From Paenibacillus terrae (lineage in GTDB: Bacteria; Bacillota; Bacilli; Paenibacillales; Paenibacillaceae): a stretch of 42,606 bases of DNA. The position numbers and the translations under genes were made by a program. The stretch covers positions 123,147 to 165,752 of the forward strand of contig NZ_PNXQ01000011.1 in assembly GCF_005217525.1 (NCBI RefSeq). Direction: 5' to 3'. Below the pieces are notes generated by a model, which had not been told where the DNA came from, did not search any database, and saw only the letters and a list, made by a program, of their open reading frames with translations. Positions 32,380 through 41,342 of the stretch are shown in pieces (the stretch's first letter is position 1; every line of letters begins with the position of its first letter).

Positions 32380-32410
32380 CTTATATAAGGATTGATTGAA
32401 AACGGTTCCA
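32380..32410. promoter_or_regulatory. Operator candidates in the araC/GH42 divergent region: AT palindrome and near-cre
   Basis: CTTATATAAG (32380-32389) is a perfect palindrome, with related TATAAG words at about 32354 and 32367. At 32397-32410 TGAAAACGGTTCCA matches the cre consensus TGWAANCGNTNWCA with one mismatch (C for W at position 12). Both lie about 100-130 bases before the GH42 start, consistent with AraC activation and CcpA control. No -10/-35 pair was fixed. Confidence 0.4.
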
Positions 32411-32509
32411 TTTTGGAATCAGTGGGAACTATGCAAACAACTTTCCAAACCGCAAAATAATGCGCATAGCACATGACACTCTACTACGAACATATTGGAG
32501 GACGATCTG

Positions 32510-34516
32510 ATGAAAAAGCTGCTGTATGGCGTTGCTTATTATGATGAATATATGCCTTATGACCGTCTGGACCAAGATATTCAAATGATGAAGGATGCGG
32601 GCATCAACGTGGTTCGAATTGCCGAATCCACCTGGAGTACGCATGAACCGCAAAACGGAGTATTTGATTTCACCTCGGTAGACCGGGTGCTGGATGCAAT
32701 GCATAAGGCGGGTATTGAGGTCATTGTAGGCACGCCAACCTATGCTGTACCGACATGGCTGGTCAAGGAGCATCCTGACGTATTGGCGACAACACCACAG
32801 GGCCCGGGTAAATACGGGGCCCGTCAGATTATGGACATTACGAACCCGGTGTATCTGTTCCATGCTGAACGAATTATACGCAAGCTGATTGGACGGGTAA
32901 GCCAGCATCCGGCGGTGATCGGTTTTCAGACAGATAACGAAACGAAGCATTACAATACAAGCGGGCCGAATGTGCAATTGCGATTCGTTAAGCATTTGCG
33001 TGAGCAGTTTGAATCACTGGAAGAGCTGAACCGCAAATTCGGCCTTGATTACTGGAGCAATCGGATCAATAGCTGGGAGGACTTCCCTTCGGTGGTCGGG
33101 ACGATTAATGGAAGTCTGGGCGCAGCCTTTTCCCAATTCCAGCGCAAGCTGGTCACAGATTTCCTCGCCTGGCAGGTTGCGCTTGTGAATGAATACAAGC
33201 GGGAGGATCAGTTTGTTACGCAAAACTTTGATTTTGAGTGGAGAGGCTATTCGTTCGGCATTCAGCCGGATGTGGATCATTTTGCGGCGTCTCAGGCATT
33301 TGATGTGACGGGGGTGGATATTTACCATCCAACACAGGATGATTTGACCGGGATTGAAATTTCCTTCGGTGGTGATGTGGCGCGCTCCACGAAGAATAAT
33401 AATTATTTGGTGCTGGAAACGGAAGCGCAGGCTTTTACCCATTGGGTTCCTTATCCGGGACAATTGCGACTGCAAGCGTTCAGTCATCTGGCTTCCGGGG
33501 CCAATATGGTGGCCTACTGGCATTGGCATTCCATCCATAATTCCTTCGAAACCTACTGGAAGGGTCTGCTGAGTCATGATTTTGAACCCAATCCTGTCTA
33601 TGAGGAAGCACAGACGATTGGGAAGGATTTTGCAAGATTATCCCCTCATCTGGTGAACCTGAAAAAGAAAAACAAGACAGCGATCCTCGTCAGTAACGAA
33701 GCGTTAACGTCGATTAACTGGTTCAAGTTCAATATGAACAGTCCGCTGAATTACAATGACATTGTACGTCGCTTGTATGACGAGCTGTATAAGCTGAATA
33801 TCGGTACGGACATCGTTCATCCAGGTACGGAGTCATTTGACGGCTATGATCTCTTGATCGTACCCGTTCTCTATTCTGCACCGAATGCGTTACTGGAAAA
33901 GCTGAACCGTTATGTGGAAAACGGCGGTCATGTGGTATACACGTTCCGAAGCGGGTTTACCGATGAGCATGTGCAGGTGAGAACCTCCCGGCAGCCGGGC
34001 GTGATTAGCGAAGCTTGCGGCATTCATTACAGTCTGTTCGTGGAGCCGAAGAATGTAACGCTCAAGGATAATCCTTTTGAAGTGACAGCAGAGGAGAATC
34101 AGGTGGATACGTGGATGGAACTGATTACACCGACAACTGCCGAGGTGTTGGCCTATTACGACCATCCGCATTGGGGCAAATATGCCGCAATTACACAAAA
34201 CCGTTATGGTCAGGGAACGGCGACCTACATCGGCTGTGTCGTAAGCTCGGCGGTCATTCGTGAGCTATTCCGTTCTGTTGCGAAGCAGGCGGGAGTGTGG
34301 GGAGTGGACCAGGAAGCGTCGTATCCGATCATTGTTAAATCCGGTACAAATGAGCTGGGACGGACGGTTCGGTATTATTTTAACTATTCCGAACAAGCAG
34401 GCTCAGTTGTGTATCCGCATGGAGGCGGCAAGGAGCTGATCGGACAGCAGACAGTTGCTCAAGGACAAACGCTTCAATTAGAGCCTTGGAGTGTTATAAT
34501 TATCGAAGAAGCGTAA
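32510..34516 (+). CDS. Glycoside hydrolase family 42 beta-galactosidase
   Basis: This 668-residue cytoplasmic enzyme releases galactose from beta-galactosides. The frame is open from a TTG within the ribosome binding site; the ATG at 32510 after GGAGG is correct. The GH42 start MKKLLYGVAYYDEYMPYDRL is typical. The catalytic acid/base lies in GFQTDNETKH (Glu144) and the nucleophile in YLVLETEAQAF (Glu303 or Glu305). A trimerisation Rossmann-like domain (about 390-590) and a small C-terminal beta domain follow. There is no signal peptide. It heads a regulon with a two-component system and sugar-uptake genes, so its substrate is probably imported galacto-oligosaccharides rather than lactose itself. 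Confidence 0.92.
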   Translation: MKKLLYGVAYYDEYMPYDRLDQDIQMMKDAGINVVRIAESTWSTHEPQNGVFDFTSVDRVLDAMHKAGIEVIVGTPTYAVPTWLVKEHPDVLATTPQGPGKYGARQIMDITNPVYLFHAERIIRKLIGRVSQHPAVIGFQTDNETKHYNTSGPNVQLRFVKHLREQFESLEELNRKFGLDYWSNRINSWEDFPSVVGTINGSLGAAFSQFQRKLVTDFLAWQVALVNEYKREDQFVTQNFDFEWRGYSFGIQPDVDHFAASQAFDVTGVDIYHPTQDDLTGIEISFGGDVARSTKNNNYLVLETEAQAFTHWVPYPGQLRLQAFSHLASGANMVAYWHWHSIHNSFETYWKGLLSHDFEPNPVYEEAQTIGKDFARLSPHLVNLKKKNKTAILVSNEALTSINWFKFNMNSPLNYNDIVRRLYDELYKLNIGTDIVHPGTESFDGYDLLIVPVLYSAPNALLEKLNRYVENGGHVVYTFRSGFTDEHVQVRTSRQPGVISEACGIHYSLFVEPKNVTLKDNPFEVTAEENQVDTWMELITPTTAEVLAYYDHPHWGKYAAITQNRYGQGTATYIGCVVSSAVIRELFRSVAKQAGVWGVDQEASYPIIVKSGTNELGRTVRYYFNYSEQAGSVVYPHGGGKELIGQQTVAQGQTLQLEPWSVIIIEEA

Positions 34517-34592
34517 ATGATGAGTAATGAGCTGAAATCGACATATAAATGAAATCATATATGTGTCCAGCCGGGAATACCCGGAAAATGAG

Positions 34593-34618
34593 CGCCCCTG
34601 CGTATAGCGGGGCGTTTT
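34593..34618 (+). terminator. Hairpin after the GH42 gene
   Basis: CGCCCC (34593-34598) pairs with GGGGCG (34609-34614) and is followed by TTTT. It is a short but GC-rich terminator, probably partial, between GH42 and the two-component genes. Confidence 0.65.
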
Positions 34619-34649
34619 CGCATATGGCTGAACAGAGGAGAGCATCACT

Positions 34650-36446
34650 ATGCCAACCCGAGTAGTCCGCTGGTTTCGGGCGCTGACAGCCCCGTATCGA
34701 CGCAGCATTCAGCTCAAGCTGATTCTGACGATGATCGTCCTTTCTGTGTTGCCGGTCATCGCCGTTACGGTGCTGGCTGCGGAAAAAAGCAGAGCGTCGA
34801 TGGAAACCGAAGTGGTGGAGACGAATATGTCCAATATGAAATGGACGGGAATCTATGTCAGTGACCAGTTAGATCGTCTGAACCACCTGATTTACAGCAT
34901 TCAGATCAGCCCCGATCTGAGCGATTATTTGAATGAGCGTGAGCCGGGCAATCTTTCCAGCCAATTTAATGCACAGCGGAAAATGCTCAATACGCTGGCG
35001 AATGTATATTATTCGGCCGGGAGCCATGTGATCGGCATCCAGCTCTATTTGAAGCAGCCGCAAACGCTGTTTACCTTCAATGGTATGCAAAATGACATTA
35101 CGACGGTGAACGGTATACCCTCTCAGTATGCTGAGATGTGGAAAGCGAATAAGGATTATTCGATTCGCACAAGCCACGCTGACCCGGAACGATTTATACT
35201 GACGCGCAGTATTCGGCGTTTTGAAGATCGGAAGCAGACGGGAGCTATTTCGCTGGATGTGCTGTGGTCCCAATTCGATCAGACGCTGGGTTTGCTGGGT
35301 CGGGGGGACCAGCAGCAGGTTTTTATTACAGATTCGGATGGAAAGGTGATGTATCCGTCGCAGGTCCACCAGTCGCCTCCTGCGGAGGTACTAACAGCAC
35401 TGGGTGATGTTCGGCCGGGTCCGGGAATGATCAAGACTGCTGGTAATTATGTGTTTTATAATGATTTGAATGTGGTAGGGCTGCGGCTAGTCAAAATCGT
35501 ACCTACTTCCTCCATTAACCATAGCGCTTTTTCGACCATGCTGTACGGGATTATTATAGGCGGTATTTCCATATTGGTTTCGATCTGCATTGCTGTTTTC
35601 ATCGCATGGCGTACAGCACGCCCGATTGTTCATTTGGCCCGTTCGGTGCAGGAACTGGATATGATCAAGGGACCTGCTGGAGAACCCAGTACACGCCCGG
35701 ATGAGATTGGAATGCTGGAAAGAAGTTTGCATGGCATGGCAGGACGAATCCGCGAGCATATCCAGACGGAATACAGTATAAATTTACAAAAAAAGACGGC
35801 TGAGCTAAAAGCGCTTCAGGCGCAGATTCATCCCCATTTTCTGCAAAATACGCTGCAAATGATCGGCAGCATGGTATTTTCCCAAAAGCCGGAGGACACG
35901 TATGAGGTCATTCGGTCGCTGAGTGAGATGTTCCGCTACGTGGTACGGGAGCCGCAGGATATGGCCTCTTTACGTGCGGAAATTGACCATGTAGGCCATT
36001 ATATGCGCATCCAGCAGCGACGGTTTCCGCGACGACTGGTGTTTCAGGTGGAGACGGATGAACAGGTGCTGGATGTTCGTCTGCCCAAGCTGTCGCTTCA
36101 GCCATTGCTGGAAAATGCGTTTCAGCACGGACTGGACCGTAAGGCGGGAGCATGGTGGGTGGGAATCCGAGTAGAGATTATGGAAGAAGACCTATGCATT
36201 ACAGTCTGCGATAATGGTAGCGGCATGACTCACGACAGGCTGGAAGAAGTAAGGGCACGACTGGAAAATTCATCAGAGGAGCCGATCTGGGCGCAGGGCA
36301 GTCATATCGGATTAAGCAATGTGGCTTCACGCATAAGGATGAATTTTGGAGTGAATTACGGGGTGACAATAGACAGTAAGCCGGGAATCGGTACACGTGT
36401 CACCATTCGCGTTCCATTCATATCAGCAGGGGAGGGAAATGGATGA
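34650..36446 (+). CDS. YesM-type sensor histidine kinase
   Basis: This is a 598-residue kinase. Transmembrane segments lie at about 22-44 and 297-319, flanking an extracellular dCache-like sensor region of about 250 residues. A HAMP region follows (ARPIVHLARSVQELD). The His_kinase domain of the LytS/YesM type has LKALQAQIHPHFLQNTLQMI with phospho-acceptor His396, and the ATPase part has LSLQPLLENAFQHG and DNGSGM, then HIGLSNVASRIRMNFG. AGGAGAG precedes the ATG. It overlaps the response-regulator gene by four bases. Such pairs regulate adjacent carbohydrate ABC transporters in Paenibacillus and Bacillus. Confidence 0.93.
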   Translation: MPTRVVRWFRALTAPYRRSIQLKLILTMIVLSVLPVIAVTVLAAEKSRASMETEVVETNMSNMKWTGIYVSDQLDRLNHLIYSIQISPDLSDYLNEREPGNLSSQFNAQRKMLNTLANVYYSAGSHVIGIQLYLKQPQTLFTFNGMQNDITTVNGIPSQYAEMWKANKDYSIRTSHADPERFILTRSIRRFEDRKQTGAISLDVLWSQFDQTLGLLGRGDQQQVFITDSDGKVMYPSQVHQSPPAEVLTALGDVRPGPGMIKTAGNYVFYNDLNVVGLRLVKIVPTSSINHSAFSTMLYGIIIGGISILVSICIAVFIAWRTARPIVHLARSVQELDMIKGPAGEPSTRPDEIGMLERSLHGMAGRIREHIQTEYSINLQKKTAELKALQAQIHPHFLQNTLQMIGSMVFSQKPEDTYEVIRSLSEMFRYVVREPQDMASLRAEIDHVGHYMRIQQRRFPRRLVFQVETDEQVLDVRLPKLSLQPLLENAFQHGLDRKAGAWWVGIRVEIMEEDLCITVCDNGSGMTHDRLEEVRARLENSSEEPIWAQGSHIGLSNVASRIRMNFGVNYGVTIDSKPGIGTRVTIRVPFISAGEGNG

Positions 36447-37513
36447 TCCGAGTATTAATCGTCGACGATGAGCCGTGGAACCGGGATATTCTAAAGACAT
36501 TTGGCGCATGGGAAAGGCTTGGAATGTCGGTGGTTGGCGAAGCAGAGGATGGAGATGAGGCGTTCAGGCTCGCCGGGGAATTATCCCCGCAGATTGTGAT
36601 TACCGACATGCGTATGCCAGGAGCGGACGGAGTGGAGCTGCTGCAAGCGCTGAATCACCATTTTCCCGATATGAAAATTATTGTCGTGAGCGGCTATGAC
36701 GACTTCGCGTATGCCAAACATGCCATTCGGTACAAGGCCGTTGATTACTTGCTGAAGCCCGTCAATCCCGTCGAGCTGAATGCGGTGCTGCTTAAATGCA
36801 AAGACGATCTGGAGGCCAAGGCAGCGGAACAGCAGCAGCAGGAGGCGGTGGAGCTGGACTATGAGTTCTTCCACAAGCTGTCCCGGTATAAGCAACTGCT
36901 GCGGCTTTATTTTAATGAGCTGAACCGGGAAGGCGTACAAATGACATGTAAGCAGGTTTTGCAGGAACTGGAGAGCTACGGGGAATCCAGTCCTCATATG
37001 CTGGGCAGGCTGGTGCAGGAGCTTCTTTCCCAGCTTAAAGAGCTGGCAGCGTCCAACGGGCTGGATACGCCCACTGCCAAGGCTGGATTTCCGCTTTCGC
37101 AGGACACGCTATCCTCTGCGGATCGTGCGCTGGAGTTCCTGTCGGTATGTTATGTGCAGGAGCTGGAGCAGCTCATTCGGCAGCGGAAGTATAAGAACAA
37201 GCTGAATCTGGAGGAGGTTCGGCGCTATATGGACAGCCACTTTGCCGAGCCGATTACACTGGAGCAACTGGCGAAAAACTTTTTTGTCAGCAAGGAGTAT
37301 ATGAGCAAGGTATTCAAGCAGGAGTATGGTCAAAATGTAACGGACTATATCGTGCAGCGGAGAATGGAAAAAGCGCGCGAGTGGCTGACAGATAAACAGA
37401 TTTCGATTAAAGCGGTGGCGGAGATGGCGGGATATGAGGACGTATCGTATTTCTATCGGGTGTTTAAAAGGCATTTTGGCATGGCGCCCGGTGAAATGAG
37501 GAAGGAGCAATGA
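36443..37513 (+). CDS. YesN-type response regulator with AraC DNA-binding domain
   Basis: This 356-residue protein has a receiver domain (1-125) with acidic residues in VDDEPW, phospho-acceptor Asp55 in VITDMRMPGADG and Lys in DYLLKPV. After a helical linker comes a C-terminal AraC domain (about 255-354) with ITLEQLAKNFFVSKEYMSKV and SIKAVAEMAGYEDVSYFYRV, ending FKRHFGMAPGEMRKE. It receives phosphate from the overlapping YesM-type kinase and most likely activates the solute-binding-protein promoter 170 bases downstream, and perhaps GH42. Confidence 0.93.
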   Translation: MIRVLIVDDEPWNRDILKTFGAWERLGMSVVGEAEDGDEAFRLAGELSPQIVITDMRMPGADGVELLQALNHHFPDMKIIVVSGYDDFAYAKHAIRYKAVDYLLKPVNPVELNAVLLKCKDDLEAKAAEQQQQEAVELDYEFFHKLSRYKQLLRLYFNELNREGVQMTCKQVLQELESYGESSPHMLGRLVQELLSQLKELAASNGLDTPTAKAGFPLSQDTLSSADRALEFLSVCYVQELEQLIRQRKYKNKLNLEEVRRYMDSHFAEPITLEQLAKNFFVSKEYMSKVFKQEYGQNVTDYIVQRRMEKAREWLTDKQISIKAVAEMAGYEDVSYFYRVFKRHFGMAPGEMRKEQ

Positions 37514-37596
37514 TGTAGAGAGGATCACAGCCGTAGTTTAAAAAAATCCAACCCAACAGGCTAATGATGTCCAATGGCAGAAGTGACCTCCCACTT

Positions 37597-37615
37597 TATA
37601 ATGAAAGCGTATACA
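37597..37615 (+). promoter_or_regulatory. Promoter -10 and near-cre site upstream of the solute-binding-protein gene
   Basis: A perfect TATAAT lies at 37597-37602 and has no recognisable -35 box, as expected for an activator-dependent promoter. TGAAAGCGTATACA (37602-37615) matches the cre consensus with one mismatch and would cover the transcription start, a typical CcpA repression position. Confidence 0.5.
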
Positions 37616-37686
37616 AAACAAGCAGTACAAAGGAATTAGCAGCCAGTGGGTCACAGTTATTTTCAAAATAGGGGAGGTCATTTTGC

Positions 37687-38967
37687 ATGAAATTATGGAA
37701 AGGTGTATTGAGCACAATGCTGGTTGGCACGTTGTTGGCCGGGTGTGGAGCGAATTCTTCAGGTAGTGACAGCAGCGGTTCCGGTGGAGACGGTAAAACG
37801 GTTAATCTCAAAATGTTTATCGCCCAGCCTCGTTTGAAGGAGCATTACGATAAATATATTAATGCATTCGTAGCGAAGGAAAAGAAAGATAAAAATATCG
37901 ACGTTACGGTGCAACTGGAGATGCCGCCTGCCGACAATGCCCCACAAATTTTGAAGACAAGACTCGCATCTAACGATGCGCCGGATGTGTTCGCTCTGCA
38001 TGCAGTGAATGAAATTCCTCCGTTCTATAAAGCGGGCTATTTGGAGGACTTGTCCGGGCAGCCATTTGTTAGCAAATTAATGGATAGCGTGAAGCCTTCA
38101 GTGACGACGAAAGACGGCAAGGTCGTGGCAGTTCCTTTGGAAACAATTTCATGGGGCTACTTGTACAATAAAAAGATATTTAAGGACCTAGATTTGAAGC
38201 CACCGGGAACACTGACCGAAATGAAGGCTGTGGTCGAGAAGCTGAAAGCGAATAATGTGAAGCCGTTCCTGTTGTCCTACAAGGAATCCTGGATTCCACA
38301 GTTATTCGTGCCGCTGACAGCGGGTGCGATGATGAACACACAGAACAAGGATTTTATCGACCGGATGAATCAGGACAAAGGCTCATTTTCCGAAATGAAG
38401 AGTATGTTCGACATTATTGATCTGGTGAACAGCAACGGTACAGACAAGGCGCTGGAAATTGGCGGGGATGACGGTTCGGCGGCCTTTGCTGCGGGGAAAG
38501 CAGCGATGTGGATTCAAGGGCCATGGTTTGCGGAAACGATTTTGAAATCTGATCCGAAGATGGATTTTGGGGTAGCCCCACTCCCGATCAACGATGATCC
38601 GAATGCGACATTGATCAATCTGTCCACTTCGACTTCGCTGGCTGTATCCTCTACAAGCAAAAATAAAGAGGTTGCGCTCGATTTTGTCAACTATGTATTG
38701 GACGATAAGGATTCCAGCGCATTCTATGAAGCATTGAAATTCAACCCGATCTCTAAAGTGCATACGTTCAAAAGCTATCCTTGGGTCAATGACGCTACCG
38801 AATATGTGAAAGCAGGAAAGTCGTATCAAGATCCGTCCATTCCGCAAGCGGTCAAGGATGAGGCAGGCAAATCGCTGCAATCCTACTATGCAGGCCAGCT
38901 CTCGCAGGATGACGTGATTAAGGCGCTGGATAAGGCATGGAAATCGTATAACAAAGTGAACAAGTAA
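37687..38967 (+). CDS. Extracellular sugar-binding lipoprotein of an ABC transporter
   Basis: This 426-residue family 1 solute-binding protein has a lipoprotein signal ending LVGTLLAGC (Cys20) and a Ser/Gly-rich linker. The body contains APDVFALHAVNEIPPFYKAG, WGYLYNKKIF and AAFAAGKAAMWIQGPWFAET, all typical of oligosaccharide binders. It delivers a carbohydrate to the two permeases encoded next. AGGGGAGGT precedes the ATG. Its own promoter is upstream. The likely ligand is a galactoside, judged from the GH42 neighbour. Confidence 0.93.
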   Translation: MKLWKGVLSTMLVGTLLAGCGANSSGSDSSGSGGDGKTVNLKMFIAQPRLKEHYDKYINAFVAKEKKDKNIDVTVQLEMPPADNAPQILKTRLASNDAPDVFALHAVNEIPPFYKAGYLEDLSGQPFVSKLMDSVKPSVTTKDGKVVAVPLETISWGYLYNKKIFKDLDLKPPGTLTEMKAVVEKLKANNVKPFLLSYKESWIPQLFVPLTAGAMMNTQNKDFIDRMNQDKGSFSEMKSMFDIIDLVNSNGTDKALEIGGDDGSAAFAAGKAAMWIQGPWFAETILKSDPKMDFGVAPLPINDDPNATLINLSTSTSLAVSSTSKNKEVALDFVNYVLDDKDSSAFYEALKFNPISKVHTFKSYPWVNDATEYVKAGKSYQDPSIPQAVKDEAGKSLQSYYAGQLSQDDVIKALDKAWKSYNKVNK

Positions 38968-39005
38968 CGGAAACCTACAGAAATACATCAGGAGGGGGAG
39001 ACTCC

Positions 39006-39890
39006 ATGCCCTTTAAAATCTATAAAAAATATGTGATGCTGCTGGCGTTTACCGCCCCGGCGCTGATCTTTTACGCCATCTTCCTGCTTATTCCGACGAT
39101 CAGCGGCATGTACTACAGCTTTACAGACTGGAACGGTTTGAATCCGAATTACAGCTTTATCGGCTTGGGAAACTTTGTGGAGGCGCTGAAGGAGGACCCG
39201 GATTTTCTAAATTCACTCTGGTTCACGCTCAAATATGTACTGGTCATGATTGTACTGCAAAATGTGCTGGCGCTAGTGCTGGCGGTGCTGATTGAATCAC
39301 GTACGCGCACCAAAGGATTTTTTCGGACGATATTTTTTATGCCCAATATGATCAGTACCATTATTAGCGCATTTATGTGGACGTTCGTGTTTTCCTCCGT
39401 GCTGCCGCAGATTGCCGAAAAGACAGCTATCGCCTTTTTGGGCCAATCGTGGCTGGGCGATCCGAAGGTATCTTTCTTTTCCATCATTATTGTGTCGCTC
39501 TGGAATGGTGTCGGCTATATGATGATCATTTATCTGGCTGCGCTTCAGGGTGTACCGCAAAGCTTGAAGGAGGCCGCTATTATTGACGGGGCGAACGCGT
39601 TCCAGACGTTAAGAAGTGTGACGCTGCCGATGATTACCCATGCGATTACGATCTGTTTCTTCCTCACGCTGAACGGTGCCTTCAAGGTCTACGAGGTCGT
39701 CTATGGACTGACTGGCGGGGGGCCGGGGCGCAGTACGCAGGTGATTACGATGAACATTTATGAGGAGGCGTTTTCCAACAACTTCCGTTATGGTTATGCG
39801 AGTGCCAAATCTCTTATTTTGTTCGCCATCGTGCTGATCTTCACGCTGATTCAGCTACGTGTGATGAAGAAGAGGGAGGTGGAGGCATGA
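39006..39890 (+). CDS. ABC sugar transporter permease, MalF-like
   Basis: This 294-residue protein has six membrane segments. The EAA loop that contacts the ATPase is present at about 190-210 (LKEAAIIDGANAFQTLRSVT, then LPMI). AGGAGGGGGAG precedes the ATG. It overlaps the next permease gene by four bases, so the two form a heterodimeric channel. No ATP-binding protein is encoded nearby; a shared MsmX/UgpC-type ATPase elsewhere probably energises it, as is usual for such clusters. Confidence 0.94.
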   Translation: MPFKIYKKYVMLLAFTAPALIFYAIFLLIPTISGMYYSFTDWNGLNPNYSFIGLGNFVEALKEDPDFLNSLWFTLKYVLVMIVLQNVLALVLAVLIESRTRTKGFFRTIFFMPNMISTIISAFMWTFVFSSVLPQIAEKTAIAFLGQSWLGDPKVSFFSIIIVSLWNGVGYMMIIYLAALQGVPQSLKEAAIIDGANAFQTLRSVTLPMITHAITICFFLTLNGAFKVYEVVYGLTGGGPGRSTQVITMNIYEEAFSNNFRYGYASAKSLILFAIVLIFTLIQLRVMKKREVEA

Positions 39891-40714
39891 GGCTAAAAAA
39901 AGCCAATTCCTTGCTGGTTACCCTGATCCTCTGTGTGGGCGCTGTGGTGTCCTTCTTCCCGATCTACATGGCGGTAATTAATTCCTTTAAAACGCAGGGT
40001 GAGATGTTCGCATCCTTTACGGCGCTACCGACGAAGCTTCATTTTGAAAATTACAGTCAGGCTTTTCACCAGACCCATTTGCTGAACAGTGCTCTTAATT
40101 CCACAATTATTTCTTTTATTGGAATAGGCGGCATCGTGATTTGTTCGGCGCTGGCGGGCTACAAGCTCTCTCGTACACGGGGAAAAATGAGCAGTGCGAT
40201 CTTCTTCCTGTTTGTCGCATCCATGCTGGTACCGTTTCACTCCATTATGATACCGCTTACACGTATGGCAAAGGATTTGTCCGTCCAAGGCAGTACGTAT
40301 GGCCTGGCGCTGATCTATATCGGCTTGGGTGTAAATATGGCGATCTTTTTGTACCATGGATTCGTCAAATCCATCCCACGTGAGCTGGAGGAATCGGCTC
40401 AGATGGATGGCTGTAATGAATTCCAAACGTTCTTTCGGATTATATTTCCTTTGCTGCTGCCAATCACAGTCACGATTGCGATTTTGGATTTCCTGTGGAT
40501 TTGGAACGACTTTTTACTTCCATTGTTGATGTTGACGGATGTGAACCACTACACCCTGATTCTTTCGACAAACATGCTGTTCGGGGAGTATAACAAGGAA
40601 TGGTCGCTCATTCTGGCTGCACTTGTACTGACCTCCATCCCGGTTATCCTGATCTATTCGTTCTTCCAAAAATTCATCATGGAGGGCATCGCAGAGGGAG
40701 CAATTAAGGGGTAA
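39887..40714 (+). CDS. ABC sugar transporter permease, MalG-like
   Basis: This 275-residue protein has six membrane segments and begins with the MalG-like SFFPIYMAVINSFKTQGEMF. The EAA loop reads IPRELEESAQMDGCNEFQTF followed by FRIIFPLL. It is the partner of the MalF-like subunit and is translationally coupled to it. It is the last gene of the uptake operon; a strong terminator starts six bases after its stop. Confidence 0.94.
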   Translation: MRLKKANSLLVTLILCVGAVVSFFPIYMAVINSFKTQGEMFASFTALPTKLHFENYSQAFHQTHLLNSALNSTIISFIGIGGIVICSALAGYKLSRTRGKMSSAIFFLFVASMLVPFHSIMIPLTRMAKDLSVQGSTYGLALIYIGLGVNMAIFLYHGFVKSIPRELEESAQMDGCNEFQTFFRIIFPLLLPITVTIAILDFLWIWNDFLLPLLMLTDVNHYTLILSTNMLFGEYNKEWSLILAALVLTSIPVILIYSFFQKFIMEGIAEGAIKG

Positions 40715-40719
40715 AATGG

Positions 40720-40750
40720 AAAGCCTTCCTGTCAACAAGGAAGGCTTTTT
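40720..40750. terminator. Terminator of the sugar-uptake operon
   Basis: AAAGCCTTCCT pairs with AGGAAGGCTTT around a seven-base loop and runs into T7. On the minus strand a weaker T-run follows, so it may also end the small-ORF cluster to its right. Confidence 0.92.
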
Positions 40751-40762
40751 TTCTGTTCATAG

Positions 40763-40876
40763 TTATTGGGAAGGTACAACATGAAGGTTATTGACCACCC
40801 ATAGGTTTAAAAAGAAACAGAGAATAAAGAACGCTAAAATGGCTCCGACAATGATTAAAATAGTTTTCTTATTCAT
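40763..40876 (-). CDS. 37-residue single-pass membrane peptide
   Basis: The ATG at 40876 opens MNKKTILIIVGAILAFFILC and continues FFLNLWVVNNLHVVPSQ. It is one hydrophobic helix with a basic N-terminus and a short polar tail. Its start lies inside the last codons of a 17-codon ORF (overlap 8 bases), so translation is probably coupled. Its own ribosome binding site is only GGAAA. No family is recognised; small hydrophobic peptides of this kind can be regulators, toxins or bacteriocin-like. Confidence 0.5.
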   Translation of the reverse strand: MNKKTILIIVGAILAFFILCFFLNLWVVNNLHVVPSQ

Positions 40877-40922
40877 TTTCCAAGTTAGATTCTAAAAACT
40901 TGATCCCAACAGTATCTATCAT
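40869..40922 (-). CDS. 17-residue micro-ORF with strong ribosome binding site
   Basis: GGAGGGGG (40931-40938) lies 8 bases before ATG at 40922. The frame encodes MIDTVGIKFLESNLENE and stops at TAA, overlapping the start of the 37-residue membrane peptide. The strong initiation signal and overlap suggest a true leader or coupling peptide rather than chance. The peptide is acidic and amphipathic. Confidence 0.45.
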   Translation of the reverse strand: MIDTVGIKFLESNLENE

Positions 40923-40980
40923 TTTAAAATCCCCCTCCAATACACAGTAAGTACGATTATAGAGCAATGTCCACTATCCC

Positions 40981-41259
40981 TCAGCCATTTTTTGAGTGAC
41001 TTCTATTTTTACTCCAGCTATACAGGATGCGAACGATAACGACTGCACATCCAACAATAAGGACTGTTGTATGCCATGTCCACGCCTGTAGTCCGCTAAG
41101 GAATACAGGAGTTATACCCAAAGCGACTGCAAAAACAAGTCCTATAATGGTTACTATATCTGGAGCCTTGCTGTCCTTTCCCATGGAGCTTTTAAAGATG
41201 TTAAACAGTAGGCTACCAGCAGGGATTAAAACAAGGATCACAAACAAATAGACATTCAT
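40981..41259 (-). CDS. Small membrane protein, paralogue of the one at 41983
   Basis: This 92-residue protein is preceded by AGGGGTGA and has three likely membrane segments (about 3-20, 35-56, 63-80) and a basic tail. It is about 60 percent identical by eye to the protein at 41983-42261, with shared SKAPDIVTIIGLVFAVALGI (its version) and ITPVFLSG, WTWH, RILY words. I do not recognise the family. It follows the 131-residue membrane gene and precedes the micro-ORFs on the same strand, forming one AT-rich operon. Confidence 0.7.
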   Translation of the reverse strand: MNVYLFVILVLIPAGSLLFNIFKSSMGKDSKAPDIVTIIGLVFAVALGITPVFLSGLQAWTWHTTVLIVGCAVVIVRILYSWSKNRSHSKNG

Positions 41260-41342
41260 TAAATCACCCCTTAGTCGTTCCTTGTAATCCAGGCACTGCC
41301 GCCATTAAAGCAAAGACCAGAGACGATGTGGACTGTATATTT

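Noticed and set aside
32429..32995. Minus-strand ORF of 188 codons opposite the GH42 start
   Set aside because: Antisense to strongly conserved GH42 catalytic sequence; composition (His, Arg, Cys, Met-rich) is typical of a shadow frame.
38383..38988. Minus-strand ORF of 201 codons opposite the solute-binding protein
   Set aside because: Shadow of the conserved binding-protein gene, with no initiation signal.
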